NCBI RefSeq assembly: GCF_030123365.1
Contig: NZ_CP126107.1
Location: forward strand, 729,501 to 793,500
From: Neobacillus sp. SuZ13
GTDB lineage: Bacteria > Bacillota > Bacilli > Bacillales > Cytobacillaceae
DNA: 64,000 bases
Direction: 5' to 3'
In this document: positions 10,749 through 19,936 of the stretch, in pieces
How positions within the stretch are numbered: position 1 is the stretch's first letter
Layout: every line of letters starts with the position of its first letter
Translations under genes and position numbers: made by a program
The notes under the pieces: generated by a model
Told to the model about the DNA's origin: nothing
Databases searched by the model: none
What the model saw: only the letters and a program-made list of their open reading frames with translations

Positions 10749-11729
10749 ATGAAAAAAATTCTTATTACTGGCTGTCTCGGCCAAATCGGTTCTGAATTGA
10801 CACATCGTCTCAGAGTAATGTACGGAACAGAAAATGTTATTGCAACAGATATTCGTCATATTGAAGGCAATCCAGTCATCGAAGGTGGTATATTTGAAAT
10901 CCTTGATGTGATGGATTACGAAGCAATGCTGGGCATTTGTAAAAAATATGAAGTTGACACCCTCATGCATCTTGCAGCCCTTTTGTCGGCAGTAGGAGAA
11001 GCAAAACCAAAATTTGCATGGGACCTGAATATGGGTGGCCTGATGAACGCCCTTGAAGTTTCCCGTGAGCTAAATCTAAAACTCTTTATACCGAGCTCCA
11101 TCGCTGCTTTCGGACCAGGAACACCTGCAGATATGACACCACAGGATACGGTACAAAGGCCAACTACTATGTATGGCGTCACAAAGGTATCCGGAGAATT
11201 ACTTTGCGACTACTATTTTACTAAATTTGGTGTAGACGTGCGCGGAGTAAGGTTCCCTGGACTGATTTCGTACAAGACTCTTCCAGGCGGGGGAACAACT
11301 GACTACGCAGTAGATATTTACTATGAAGCTCTTAAGAACAAGAAATATACATCTTTCATTGGGAAAGGAACCTATATGGATATGATGTATATGCCTGATG
11401 CAATCGAAGCAATTATTCAATTAATGGAGGCTGACCCTTCACGATTGAAGCATCGTAACGCATTTAACATCACGGCGATGAGCTTTGAGCCGGAACAAAT
11501 TGCTGCATCCATTAAGAAATTCATTCCTGAATTCGAAATTTCATATAATGTTGACCCTGTACGCCAAGGCATCGCAGATTCATGGCCGAATAGCATTGAT
11601 GCCTCTGCTGCACGTAAAGAATGGGATTTCAATCCACAATACGATTTGGATCGTATGACAAAAGATATGCTGGAAAATTTATCAGAGAAATTAGGCATCC
11701 CATTTAGGGAACTTGCATTAGCCTATTAG
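10749..11729 (+). CDS. tdh: L-threonine 3-dehydrogenase, short-chain (epimerase-like) type
   Basis: A 326-residue NAD-dependent epimerase/dehydratase-fold protein. The nucleotide-binding motif ITGCLGQIGSEL is at residues 6-17 and the catalytic YxxxK is Tyr142/Lys146 in MYGVTKVSGE. Proteins of this fold next to kbl oxidise L-threonine to 2-amino-3-ketobutyrate; they are unrelated to the zinc-dependent Tdh of E. coli and B. subtilis. AGGAGGTCC precedes the ATG. With Kbl this makes a two-step route from threonine to glycine and acetyl-CoA. Fold and context both support the call. Confidence 0.9.
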   Translation: MKKILITGCLGQIGSELTHRLRVMYGTENVIATDIRHIEGNPVIEGGIFEILDVMDYEAMLGICKKYEVDTLMHLAALLSAVGEAKPKFAWDLNMGGLMNALEVSRELNLKLFIPSSIAAFGPGTPADMTPQDTVQRPTTMYGVTKVSGELLCDYYFTKFGVDVRGVRFPGLISYKTLPGGGTTDYAVDIYYEALKNKKYTSFIGKGTYMDMMYMPDAIEAIIQLMEADPSRLKHRNAFNITAMSFEPEQIAASIKKFIPEFEISYNVDPVRQGIADSWPNSIDASAARKEWDFNPQYDLDRMTKDMLENLSEKLGIPFRELALAY

Positions 11730-11921
11730 TTTCTGGAATAATCATCCGTCTACGAATCTATTATAATTCATCTTTATGAAAAAGACAATTGTATTTTTCA
11801 GGTGGACTACTTCCTGGGGTTTATGTTATCATAAGTTATACTACGATAACAAAATATGAACAAAGGGTTATATGAATCTTGCTTAATATTTGACAATAAG
11901 CAGTATAGGGGAGGAAACGAA

Positions 11922-13316
11922 ATGGCAAACAAGGAATTGAATAGGGGCTTAAGTTCACGTCATATTCAAATGATTGCTTTAGGCGGTACGATTGGTGTAG
12001 GTCTATTTATGGGATCTTCCAGCACGATAGGATGGACGGGTCCATCCGTTATGCTCGCCTATGGAATTACAGGTATTTTTCTATATTTAATTATGCGCGC
12101 CATGGGCGAAATGCTCTATTTGGAACCAAGTACAGGTTCATTCGCAACATTTGGCTATAAGTATATCCATCCACTTGCTGGATATATGACTGCCTGGAGC
12201 AACTGGTTCCAGTGGGTAGTTGTCGGCATGGCGGAAGTTATTGCAATCGGCACATATATGAAGTATTGGTTTCCAGATCTTCCTGCATGGATTCCAGGAC
12301 TTATCGCAATGGTTATCCTTGGGGCAGCAAACTTTATTTCCGTTAAATCATTTGGTGAATTCGAATTTTGGTTTGCATTGATTAAAGTAGTTACGATTGT
12401 ATTGATGATTATTGCAGGTTTTGGCTTGATTTTCTTCGGCCTTGGCAACGGAGGAGAAGCTACCGGCCTATCAAACCTCTGGAAAAATGGCGGGTTCTTT
12501 ACTGGAGGTCTTAAAGGATTCCTCTTTGCCCTATCACTAGTTGTTGGTGCGTATCAAGGTGTTGAACTTATCGGTATTACCGCTGGTGAAGCGAAAGATC
12601 CTCAAAAAACAATCAGGAATGCGATTCAAAGTACGATTTGGCGTATCCTCGTTTTCTATATTGGTGCAATTTTTGTTATAGTCACAGTTTATCCTTGGGA
12701 TCAATTGCATGCTATCGGAAGCCCGTTCGTAGCGACTTTTGCAAAAATCGGTATTACAGCTGCAGCCGGAATCATTAACTTTGTTGTTATCACTGCTGCG
12801 ATGTCCGGATGTAACAGTGGTATCTATAGTGCAGGGCGCATGCTTTATACTCTTGGTGTTAATGGACAAGCTCCAAAAGCGTTCGCGAAGGTTTCGAGTA
12901 ACGGAGTTCCTTTATTCGGTACAATTGGCGTATTGATCGGACTTGGCGTTGGTGTTGTGTTAAGTTATATTGCACCAGAAAAACTGTTTGTGTACGTCTA
13001 TGCTTCAAGTGTTCTACCAGGGATGGTTCCTTGGTTTGTCATTCTGATCAGTCAAATCAAGTTCAGAAAAGTTCATGCTGATAAAATGGCCAGCCATCCA
13101 TTCAAAATGCCTTTTGCGCCTGTTACTAACTATGTGACAATTGCCTATCTGACAGCGGTGCTTGTTGGAATGTGGTTCAACGAAGACACTCGTGTTTCAC
13201 TGATTGCAGGTATTGTGTTTTTAGCTATTGTGACCATCAGCTTTTATGCCTTCGGAATCAATAAGCGTGTACCTGCGGATCTTCAAGCAGATATGACAGA
13301 TAAGAAAGCAGTTTAA
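11922..13316 (+). CDS. APC-family amino acid permease, probably threonine/serine
   Basis: A 464-residue integral membrane protein with about 12 helices. The start [20 protein letters not shown] is the consensus N-terminus of the amino acid transporter (AAT) subfamily, and [19 protein letters not shown] is its central motif. ATG 11922 with GGGGAGGAAACGA upstream is a better start than the in-frame ATG 22 codons earlier. Lying between tdh/kbl and the serine dehydratase genes, it most likely imports threonine or serine. That substrate is inferred from neighbours, since YbxG/GabP/RocE-type proteins cannot be separated by eye. Confidence 0.9.
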   Translation: MANKELNRGLSSRHIQMIALGGTIGVGLFMGSSSTIGWTGPSVMLAYGITGIFLYLIMRAMGEMLYLEPSTGSFATFGYKYIHPLAGYMTAWSNWFQWVVVGMAEVIAIGTYMKYWFPDLPAWIPGLIAMVILGAANFISVKSFGEFEFWFALIKVVTIVLMIIAGFGLIFFGLGNGGEATGLSNLWKNGGFFTGGLKGFLFALSLVVGAYQGVELIGITAGEAKDPQKTIRNAIQSTIWRILVFYIGAIFVIVTVYPWDQLHAIGSPFVATFAKIGITAAAGIINFVVITAAMSGCNSGIYSAGRMLYTLGVNGQAPKAFAKVSSNGVPLFGTIGVLIGLGVGVVLSYIAPEKLFVYVYASSVLPGMVPWFVILISQIKFRKVHADKMASHPFKMPFAPVTNYVTIAYLTAVLVGMWFNEDTRVSLIAGIVFLAIVTISFYAFGINKRVPADLQADMTDKKAV

Positions 13317-13330
13317 ACTTTAATAGCAGG

Positions 13331-13366
13331 ATAGGGACAGTTTCTATAAATTGTCCCTATTTTTTC
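13331..13366 (+). terminator. Terminator after the permease gene
   Basis: Arms ATAGGGACAGTT (13331-13342) and AATTGTCCCTAT (13349-13360), one G-U pair, followed by six T. Serine dehydratase genes downstream therefore probably have their own promoter or depend on readthrough. Confidence 0.85.
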
Positions 13367-13439
13367 TTAAAGACGTGTTGCTAAGTAAGCAAATGGAATA
13401 ACATGTAGAGAATCTTAATATAGAACTCAGGTGATAACA

Positions 13440-14099
13440 ATGAAGTATCGATCAGCATTTGAAATTATTGGTCCGGTTATGATTGGGCCTTCCAGTTCAC
13501 ATACAGCTGGTGCCGTCCGCATTGGCCGCGTTGCCCGAACCCTGTTCGAGAGCCAGCCGAAAAAGGCTGTTCTCTCGCTTTATGGTTCCTTTGCAAAAAC
13601 ATATAAAGGACATGGAACAGACTTAGCCCTTGTAGCGGGCTTACTAGACTTTGATACGTTCGACGAGCGGATTCCTGATGCATTGGCGATAGCGGAACAA
13701 TTGGGTATGGAGGTCATCTTTCAAGAGGAAAAGGCCGTTACAGAACATCCAAACACAGTAAAGATTAATCTTTTTGCGGACGATAAAGAGATGGAGATCA
13801 TTGGAATCTCTATCGGTGGAGGATCTATTGAAATAACAGAAATCAACTCCTTCAAGCTAAAGTTATCGGGTGACCCCGCCATACTGGTCATGCATAATGA
13901 CCGTTTTGGAGTAATCAGCTCGGTAACATCCATTTTTTCACAAAATAAAATAAACATTGGTCATATGGAAGTGGCCAGGAAAGATAAAGGCGACACGGCC
14001 ATCATGGTCATTGAATCCGATGAAAAGATAAATGAACAGTTGGTAAACGATTTGCAAAAGCTTGACAACGTTATTAGTGTCATCCGTATGGTTGACTAA
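13440..14099 (+). CDS. sdaAB: L-serine dehydratase, beta subunit
   Basis: A 219-residue beta chain of the two-subunit iron-sulfur serine dehydratase. The N-terminal domain begins with SAFEIIGPVMIGPSSSHTAG, the signature of this subunit. A C-terminal ACT domain follows (about residues 147-219, from AILVMHNDRFGVISSVTSIF), which may bind a regulatory amino acid. With SdaAA it deaminates L-serine to pyruvate. I prefer ATG 13440, with AGGTGATAACA before it, to the in-frame GTG nine bases upstream. sdaAA follows after 55 bp. Confidence 0.95.
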   Translation: MKYRSAFEIIGPVMIGPSSSHTAGAVRIGRVARTLFESQPKKAVLSLYGSFAKTYKGHGTDLALVAGLLDFDTFDERIPDALAIAEQLGMEVIFQEEKAVTEHPNTVKINLFADDKEMEIIGISIGGGSIEITEINSFKLKLSGDPAILVMHNDRFGVISSVTSIFSQNKINIGHMEVARKDKGDTAIMVIESDEKINEQLVNDLQKLDNVISVIRMVD

Positions 14100-14154
14100 T
14101 CGGTGTTTTCAGGGTTGAACACTAGATTAATAGAAGACAGCAGGGGGAAATGTT

Positions 14155-15054
14155 ATGTTTCGTAATGTAGCTGAACTTGTTTCGCTGGCGGAACAACATC
14201 AGGTTAAAATAGCCGAAATCATGATTCGGCAGGAAGTAGAAGTTACAGGCCTTTCCCGTGAAGAAGTGCTTGCCAAAATGGACCAGAACCTGACCGTAAT
14301 GGAACGGGCTATCGAACGGGGCTTAAATGGAGTAAAATCACGCACAGGACTCACAGGCGGAGATGCAGTTTTGCTGCAAAACTATATTAAGAGCGGAAAG
14401 TCTCTTACGGGTTCATTGCTTTTGGATGCGGTAAGCAAGGCGGTTGCCACGAATGAAGTCAATGCAGCGATGGGCATCATTTGTGCGACGCCAACTGCCG
14501 GTTCGGCGGGAGTTGTCCCGGGTACGTTATTTGCGGTAAAGGATAAACTCAATCCAACTAGACAGGAAATGATTGAATTTTTATTTACGGCAGCGGCGTT
14601 TGGATTTGTCGTAGCAAACAATGCATCCATTTCAGGTGCTGCAGGCGGTTGCCAGGCAGAGGTGGGTTCGGCTTCAGGTATGGCAGCAGCTGCAATCGTT
14701 GAAATGGCTGGTGGTACGCCTAAGCAATCAGCGGAAGCAATGGCCATCACCTTAAAAAATATGCTGGGTCTTGTTTGTGACCCGGTTGCTGGCCTCGTGG
14801 AAGTACCTTGTGTGAAACGGAATGCAATGGGTGCATCGAATGCTTTGACAGCAGCCGATATGGCTCTTGCCGGGATCACCAGCAGAATTCCATGTGACGA
14901 AGTCATTGGAGCCATGTATGCGATTGGACAGTCAATGCCTTCTGCGTTAAGGGAAACAGCCGAAGGTGGACTGGCGGCTACCCCGACCGGACGGAGGCTT
15001 GAAGCGGAAATCTTTGGCCAGCCTAAGGAAAAACTGATTGATTATTTAGCATAA
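14155..15054 (+). CDS. sdaAA: L-serine dehydratase, alpha subunit (iron-sulfur)
   Basis: A 299-residue catalytic subunit. Cysteines in CATPTAGSAG (Cys110), GGCQAEVGSASG (Cys166) and CDPVAGLVEVPC (Cys208 and Cys219) include the three that bind the oxygen-labile 4Fe-4S cluster in this family; the cluster activates the substrate hydroxyl. With the beta subunit it converts serine to pyruvate and ammonia. GCAGGGGGAAATGTT precedes the ATG. It closes the threonine/serine degradation cluster: threonine gives glycine and acetyl-CoA upstream, and serine gives pyruvate here. Confidence 0.95.
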   Translation: MFRNVAELVSLAEQHQVKIAEIMIRQEVEVTGLSREEVLAKMDQNLTVMERAIERGLNGVKSRTGLTGGDAVLLQNYIKSGKSLTGSLLLDAVSKAVATNEVNAAMGIICATPTAGSAGVVPGTLFAVKDKLNPTRQEMIEFLFTAAAFGFVVANNASISGAAGGCQAEVGSASGMAAAAIVEMAGGTPKQSAEAMAITLKNMLGLVCDPVAGLVEVPCVKRNAMGASNALTAADMALAGITSRIPCDEVIGAMYAIGQSMPSALRETAEGGLAATPTGRRLEAEIFGQPKEKLIDYLA

Positions 15055-15061
15055 CTATTAA

Positions 15062-15089
15062 AAAGCTGCCGGTTACTACTGGCAGCTTT
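15062..15089. terminator. Bidirectional terminator between convergent genes
   Basis: AAAGCTGCC / GGCAGCTTT with a ten-base loop. On the minus strand it is followed by five T, so it serves the molybdoenzyme gene best; on the plus strand the T tract is interrupted. Confidence 0.75.
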
Positions 15090-15101
15090 CTTGATTGGTT
15101 T

Positions 15102-16172
15102 CTATTCTATCTTTACCTTAATTTTATCTATTGCATTGTAACCATAGCCTTTTTTGTTCCAAAATGGTGATGTTGGCTGAATTCTATTTGTAGAATCTGT
15201 TGCTCTTGATAAAATCGTGTATTCTCCTTTCTCTACTATAGACCATTCATATGACCAAGAAACCCATTCATAACCACTGGAATTTTCATTTTCGATTTTC
15301 GCATTTAACCACGTTTTCCCATTATCAGTACTGACCTCTACCTTTGTTATAGACCCTTTCCCTGTCCAAGCGATACCTTTAATTAGGTGCTTACCAGTAT
15401 TAAGAACATCCATATCTAACGGTTTTTGTATGGTAGAGTTAACATTTATATTTGTGACGGGCTTAGTATCTTTGTTACTCTCTTTATGTGGATAATATAC
15501 ATAGTCAATGGACTGAAATGGCCCTTTAAAATTTGAATCAGTAATGGTTATTTGCTTAATCCATTTAACCGAAGCCATACCATACCATTGTGGAACGATT
15601 AATCTTAATGGATAACCATGTTTAAATGGAATTGGTTGATTATTATATTCATAAGCAATAATGGTATCAGGATGTAGTGCCTTTTCCATAGGTAAACTCC
15701 TGGTGAAACTATAAATGGAATCTAAGTCGGTTCTTTTTCCGTAATCATACCCTTCCACGATCACTTCTTTTGCCCCTTCTCTAATTCCCGCTAGGTCAAG
15801 GAGGGTTCGCAGCGGAACTCCTTTCCAAACCCCTTGGCTAATGGCACCCTTTTCCCATTGTTCTCCAAATGCTTTAGGATCAAAAAAACTACGTTTGTTT
15901 CCTGCACATTCAAGGACTACTTTAACCGTTTTCGATGGAAGTTGCAGGAGATCTTGCATGGAGAACAGCTTTTGGGTTAAGACAAAGCCATTTATAGGAA
16001 TCCAATAGTTGGAATAAGAAAGAGAAGGATAAGAAAAGTGGTTTTGTCTATAAAATAAATGATTATAAATGATATCAGTTTCTATAAACTGAATAGGTGT
16101 TTCCTGACTTTCAGGATGTAAACTGCGTGTCGTTAGATGAGGTTTTATATTTGGATATTGAGGATTGGGCAT
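15102..16172 (-). CDS. Sulfite-oxidase-family molybdopterin oxidoreductase
   Basis: A 356-residue protein with the sulfite oxidase fold. The N-terminal molybdopterin domain includes VVLECAGNKRS, whose cysteine is the expected molybdenum ligand, and the segment GYPLRLIVPQWYGMASVKWI. An Mo-co dimerisation domain lies at the C-terminus (about 250-356, IKGIAWTGKGSITKVEVSTD). There is no signal peptide, twin-arginine motif or haem domain, so it is probably cytoplasmic and uses an unknown acceptor. ATG 16172 follows AGGAGGGAAAAG; a TTG nine codons upstream overlaps that ribosome site. Sulfite is the family substrate, but other S- or N-oxides are possible. Confidence 0.85.
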   Translation of the reverse strand: MPNPQYPNIKPHLTTRSLHPESQETPIQFIETDIIYNHLFYRQNHFSYPSLSYSNYWIPINGFVLTQKLFSMQDLLQLPSKTVKVVLECAGNKRSFFDPKAFGEQWEKGAISQGVWKGVPLRTLLDLAGIREGAKEVIVEGYDYGKRTDLDSIYSFTRSLPMEKALHPDTIIAYEYNNQPIPFKHGYPLRLIVPQWYGMASVKWIKQITITDSNFKGPFQSIDYVYYPHKESNKDTKPVTNINVNSTIQKPLDMDVLNTGKHLIKGIAWTGKGSITKVEVSTDNGKTWLNAKIENENSSGYEWVSWSYEWSIVEKGEYTILSRATDSTNRIQPTSPFWNKKGYGYNAIDKIKVKIE

Positions 16173-16366
16173 CTTTTCCCTCCTAACAAAAAAATTCAAT
16201 ATAAATAAATATGATGATCTTTTTCTATTTAGACCCTAATCTTGTCTGAATGCAGGCTAAGTGGCATATAAGGGGGTTCATTGTATTCGAAAGGGATTCA
16301 TGGAATAATTATTATTGAGTGTCGTAACTAGGAATAAGAACTTTAATTTGATGGGGGTAAATGAGG

Positions 16367-16702
16367 ATGTCGGACAATACAGCAAGTAAGGTTACAGCTA
16401 AAATGCACTTTATGCTAAAATCTACTCCACCGAGAACTACTTTTCATCAGGATATGACAATTGAAGAACGGGATATTATGTTAAAACATATTGACTATTG
16501 GACAGACAAACAAAATCAGGGGATTGCTCTGGTTTTCGGTCCTGTTTTAAATCCCTCGGCTCCGCATGGACTAGCCATAATTGAAGTTGAAAATGAAGCT
16601 CAAGTCCCAAAACTTATCAATGAAGACCCAGCTGTAATTGCTGGTATAATGGAAACTGAATTTTACCCGATGAAAGCAGTGCTGCCGAAACAACATGCTT
16701 GA
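16367..16702 (+). CDS. YCII-related domain protein
   Basis: A small protein of about 111 residues resembling the YCII family: a ferredoxin-like alpha/beta fold with a conserved histidine region (MLKHIDYWTDKQNQG) and GPVLNPSAPHGLAIIEVE. Members are putative enzymes or dimeric accessory domains with no general function known. GGGGGT spacing favours ATG 16367; ATG 16361 is also in frame. It is divergent from the molybdoenzyme gene and may share its control region. Confidence 0.7.
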   Translation: MSDNTASKVTAKMHFMLKSTPPRTTFHQDMTIEERDIMLKHIDYWTDKQNQGIALVFGPVLNPSAPHGLAIIEVENEAQVPKLINEDPAVIAGIMETEFYPMKAVLPKQHA

Positions 16703-16748
16703 TCCGGTAGGCAGTGTTACTAAAAAAAGAAACTTGAATAAACAATAG

Positions 16749-16779
16749 TAAATGGCTCAGTATTGGACTGAGCCATTTA
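16749..16779 (+). terminator. Hairpin after the YCII gene
   Basis: A 13-bp perfect stem TAAATGGCTCAGT / ACTGAGCCATTTA with loop ATTGG. The following T tract is weak (ACTTTATC). Confidence 0.65.
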
Positions 16780-16953
16780 CTTTATCAGTACAAATAATAC
16801 AATATAGAGATGTTTGAATATTAAATATCATCCAAGAAAAGGAAATATAGACCAATTTTAATTCTATTATATTATAATTAAAAGTGATTAATAGAAATTC
16901 ATGATGTAAATACCATTTGGTATAAAGCGAATGTTGAAGGGGGAAATTCATGC

Positions 16954-19029
16954 ATGGTCCCAGCAAAAATAGATCCTGTTTCAATCATCACAATAAGCAA
17001 AAAAGGCGTGGAATCCCTCTTTGATTGGTTCGATCAGCATAAACAAACTTTCTATACACTTGGTTGGTCCTATCTTAGTAATCAGAAGCAAATGGAAGAG
17101 CTTTTTTACCGGTCCATTTTAAAAGTCCACAAGGAATTGCCTAGATTTAAAAGTGAAACATCATTCGAAACGTGGGTTACGTCCATTTTCATACATACCT
17201 GTCGAGAGATTTGTAATGAAAGAAGTGTACAAGTTCCAGAAGAAAGTGAACCACGTCAGGATATATTTAAAGCACTTGATCAATTGAAAGAATACGAGAA
17301 AGAAGCGATGGTCCTTACCTATGTAAAAGGACTCTCTCATGAGGAAGCGGCACATCTTCTCCAAGTTTCAGTAGAAAAGATGAAAGAGCTTTTGTTTTCC
17401 GGAATTCAGTCACTTAGAAAAGAAATGGTGTACGGATCACACTATAATGGCTGTAAGGAATATCATAAGGCTTACATTGATTATTTAGAAAGAACCCTTG
17501 ATCGGTCGAAAAAGATTGATTTTGAGATACATATTTATCATTGTCAAGACTGTCAGGATGATTTAGCTGTCTTTCAGGATGTCATGTTAAACATGTTAAA
17601 TCTTACTAAAGAGATAGAGAATTTCCATGTGCCAGCAGATCTCATGGGGAACGTCAAAGCTAGGCTGACAGAACAGGAGAAGCTCAGACAACAGAAGAAC
17701 AAGAAACGTATAAGAATAGGCATTGTTTTGGCAAGTTTTTTCGCATTATTAATAGGGTTAGAAGTTTTTACAGGGACTTTTACCAGCCTTTACTATACAT
17801 GGACAGAAAAAGATCAGGAATTGCGTCCCTTTCTGCAACAGGACCTTGGTGAAAGGCTGAACCTAGAGGCGGAAAGCGATGGGGTGAAAGTTAAGATCAG
17901 GAGTGCGATTGCTGATGATATTCAGACGCTTGTATTTTATGAAATCGAAGATACAAATGATGAAAATCAATATATGATGAATTATGATGATGGGGTTTTT
18001 GTGGAGAATGAGCTTGAAATCATGAATACTGAAGGCCATCCTAGGTATTATCCTCCTGACCTTAAGTCTAATGAAAATAATAAGGAAAAGAACGTGTTTC
18101 AAGGGAAGATTAGTCTGCTGCCACTCAAAACAGAAAATGGGACGATCAAACTGAAGATCACGAAGCTCCTGAAATTGATTCGTGATTCCTCTGACCAGAA
18201 TGATATTAGCGCTAACGAGAACCTAGGATATGAAACAGGGGAGTGGAATTTTGAGATTCCTGTGACTAAACAGCCTTCCGTTGAATATGACTTGAATGAA
18301 CAAACAGAAGTCGAGGGAGTCCCGGTTCGATTTGATAAATTAACGATTGCTCCAACAGCGACGATTCTGCAATATGGGATTAATAGTGAAAAGCCAGAGA
18401 AAATGATTGATGTTCTTAATTTTGAAAATCTGGAAGTGAATAATAAAAAAGTAAAACCTGATACATATGGCGGCTATTTTATGGATTCACAACAATACAT
18501 GAATTGGACTACTTTTCAAACAAACTTTGACCCTCTTTTTGGAGAAAAGCCAAAAGAGATTAACGTTCAACTCGGATCAATTAATTTAACGTTTCAAGAC
18601 CCAAAAACCATCGAACTGGACGCTACTAAGCAATATCCTCAAACATTTGAATATGCAGGCAGTACAATCTCTATCGACAAACTGGAGGTTGGACAACCCT
18701 CCATTATTGTCATAAGTGATCATGAAGTTAAGAATCGAGCGTATGAATCTCTTAACTTCAATATTGTGGGAGAGGATGAAAATGAGCCTGTTTCGATGGA
18801 GATGAATACGGAAGGAGTGCTTGTTGATAAAAACGGGATGGAATACGATACAGATAAAATGCTTGTCCCATTTGACGAAATCGAGAGGCCTCGCTATTTC
18901 ATTACCGTTCAAAACATGAAGGTGGACGGTAACGGCTCTGGGGAGAAAGTGATTCCTAAAAGGCTGGAGATTTTTGGATATAGTGTGACGAAATATTTGG
19001 ATGATGTTGTGAAGATTTCGTTGAAATAA
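16954..19029 (+). CDS. Single-chain ECF sigma factor / ZAS anti-sigma / DUF4179 membrane sensor
   Basis: A 691-residue protein combines parts usually encoded separately. Residues about 20-90 resemble sigma region 2 and 103-158 resemble region 4 (KALDQLKEYEKEAMVLTYVK, then SHEEAAHLLQVSVEKMKELL). A HxxxCxxC zinc-binding anti-sigma motif follows (His193, Cys197, Cys200). One membrane helix spans about 254-273, and some 410 extracytoplasmic residues resemble DUF4179/DUF5643. Region 2 is diverged from ordinary ECF factors. The simplest inference is a membrane-tethered sigma factor freed by proteolysis; alternatively the sigma half is a non-functional relic. ATG 16954 follows GAAGGGGGAAATTC. There is no interrupting stop, so it is not a sequencing merge of two ORFs at a stop codon. 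Confidence 0.85.
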   Translation: MVPAKIDPVSIITISKKGVESLFDWFDQHKQTFYTLGWSYLSNQKQMEELFYRSILKVHKELPRFKSETSFETWVTSIFIHTCREICNERSVQVPEESEPRQDIFKALDQLKEYEKEAMVLTYVKGLSHEEAAHLLQVSVEKMKELLFSGIQSLRKEMVYGSHYNGCKEYHKAYIDYLERTLDRSKKIDFEIHIYHCQDCQDDLAVFQDVMLNMLNLTKEIENFHVPADLMGNVKARLTEQEKLRQQKNKKRIRIGIVLASFFALLIGLEVFTGTFTSLYYTWTEKDQELRPFLQQDLGERLNLEAESDGVKVKIRSAIADDIQTLVFYEIEDTNDENQYMMNYDDGVFVENELEIMNTEGHPRYYPPDLKSNENNKEKNVFQGKISLLPLKTENGTIKLKITKLLKLIRDSSDQNDISANENLGYETGEWNFEIPVTKQPSVEYDLNEQTEVEGVPVRFDKLTIAPTATILQYGINSEKPEKMIDVLNFENLEVNNKKVKPDTYGGYFMDSQQYMNWTTFQTNFDPLFGEKPKEINVQLGSINLTFQDPKTIELDATKQYPQTFEYAGSTISIDKLEVGQPSIIVISDHEVKNRAYESLNFNIVGEDENEPVSMEMNTEGVLVDKNGMEYDTDKMLVPFDEIERPRYFITVQNMKVDGNGSGEKVIPKRLEIFGYSVTKYLDDVVKISLK

Positions 19030-19065
19030 CTAAGCATAAAGAATTAATGCATACTATGAAGAACA

Positions 19066-19091
19066 GAGCTGTCATTTTGGCAGCTTTTTTG
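19066..19091 (+). terminator. Terminator after the sigma-fusion gene
   Basis: AGCTGTC / GGCAGCT stem with loop ATTTT, followed by six T. Confidence 0.8.
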
Positions 19092-19291
19092 TTGTATTCA
19101 GATTAACCTATTTTTTTAATTAATTTATAATTAATAATTCATTAATATGTAAAATGCATTCATTTTTTGTGCTAAATTGTATTTAAATAAAATTGATGGT
19201 TATTTTAAGTTTAGGTTATAAAAGTTGTTTATTAATTTAAATAGTAGAAATGTAGGGAATACACTACTCTTTTTTATAGGAGGACAGCTCA

Positions 19292-19840
19292 ATGAATACA
19301 CGGGAAATCAAGGTCCAAAAACATGGGTGGGTTCCTAAAAAGGAACGAATGTGGGTAATCATGGCTGTTATTATCGCTGCTTTGATAGTGTTTTGGGAAC
19401 TTAAGGGACTATTACAGCTTTCCTTAACCGCTCTGCACAGCAGGCAGTTCGAACATACATTTAAAGATTTTGGCTCCATTGCTAGAATTGCTTTATTTTT
19501 TGTACTTGCGTATTATGTGCTCCTTCGTGTGATTAGGCTTCGTATCCTGAAAGTTCAAGGAAAGGTAAAAAAATGGTTGTCCACTTTGTTGCGCTTTGCC
19601 CGAAAATGGCATACTCCAGCAGCGATTATCGCCATCGCTTTTATTATCGTGCATACGGTAGCTGTCTTTATGCACGGCTTTAAATTTGATTTTAATAATA
19701 TAAGTGGATTGCTTTCCTTGCTAGTCCTTCTTCCAGTTCCTATATCGGGACTATTTCGATATCAGAGGATGGACCGGAAGTGGCATATGCGTTCTGGAGT
19801 TACTTTTGCAATTCTATTTTTAATTCATTCTTTTTTATAA
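19292..19840 (+). CDS. Four-helix membrane protein with paired histidines (cytochrome b-like)
   Basis: A 182-residue protein with about four to five membrane helices. Helix pairs carry histidines spaced 14 apart: His107/His121 in RKWHTPAAIIAIAFIIVHTV and His165/His179 in DRKWHMRSGVTFAILFLIHS. Such spacing is how ferric reductase-like and b-type cytochromes bind two haems across the membrane, so a haem-binding electron-transfer role is plausible. No soluble flavin domain or partner is adjacent. TAGGAGGACAGCTCA precedes the ATG. I cannot assign a named family; function is inference from the histidine pattern. Confidence 0.75.
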   Translation: MNTREIKVQKHGWVPKKERMWVIMAVIIAALIVFWELKGLLQLSLTALHSRQFEHTFKDFGSIARIALFFVLAYYVLLRVIRLRILKVQGKVKKWLSTLLRFARKWHTPAAIIAIAFIIVHTVAVFMHGFKFDFNNISGLLSLLVLLPVPISGLFRYQRMDRKWHMRSGVTFAILFLIHSFL

Positions 19841-19864
19841 CCAACATGTCATAAAACAAACGGG

Positions 19865-19892
19865 TGCGATGCTTAAATAAGCATCGCATTTA
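19865..19892 (+). terminator. Hairpin between convergent genes
   Basis: TGCGATGCTT / AAGCATCGCA with a four-base AAAT loop; the following T tract is short (TTTACTTTT). Confidence 0.6.
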
Positions 19893-19936
19893 CTTTTGGG
19901 AATGACTTTAATTGGGTATTTGCGATAGAACTTTTA

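Noticed and set aside
14382..14915. Long 177-codon frame antisense to sdaAA
   Set aside because: It mirrors the GC-rich codon pattern of sdaAA, and the sense frame has all family motifs.
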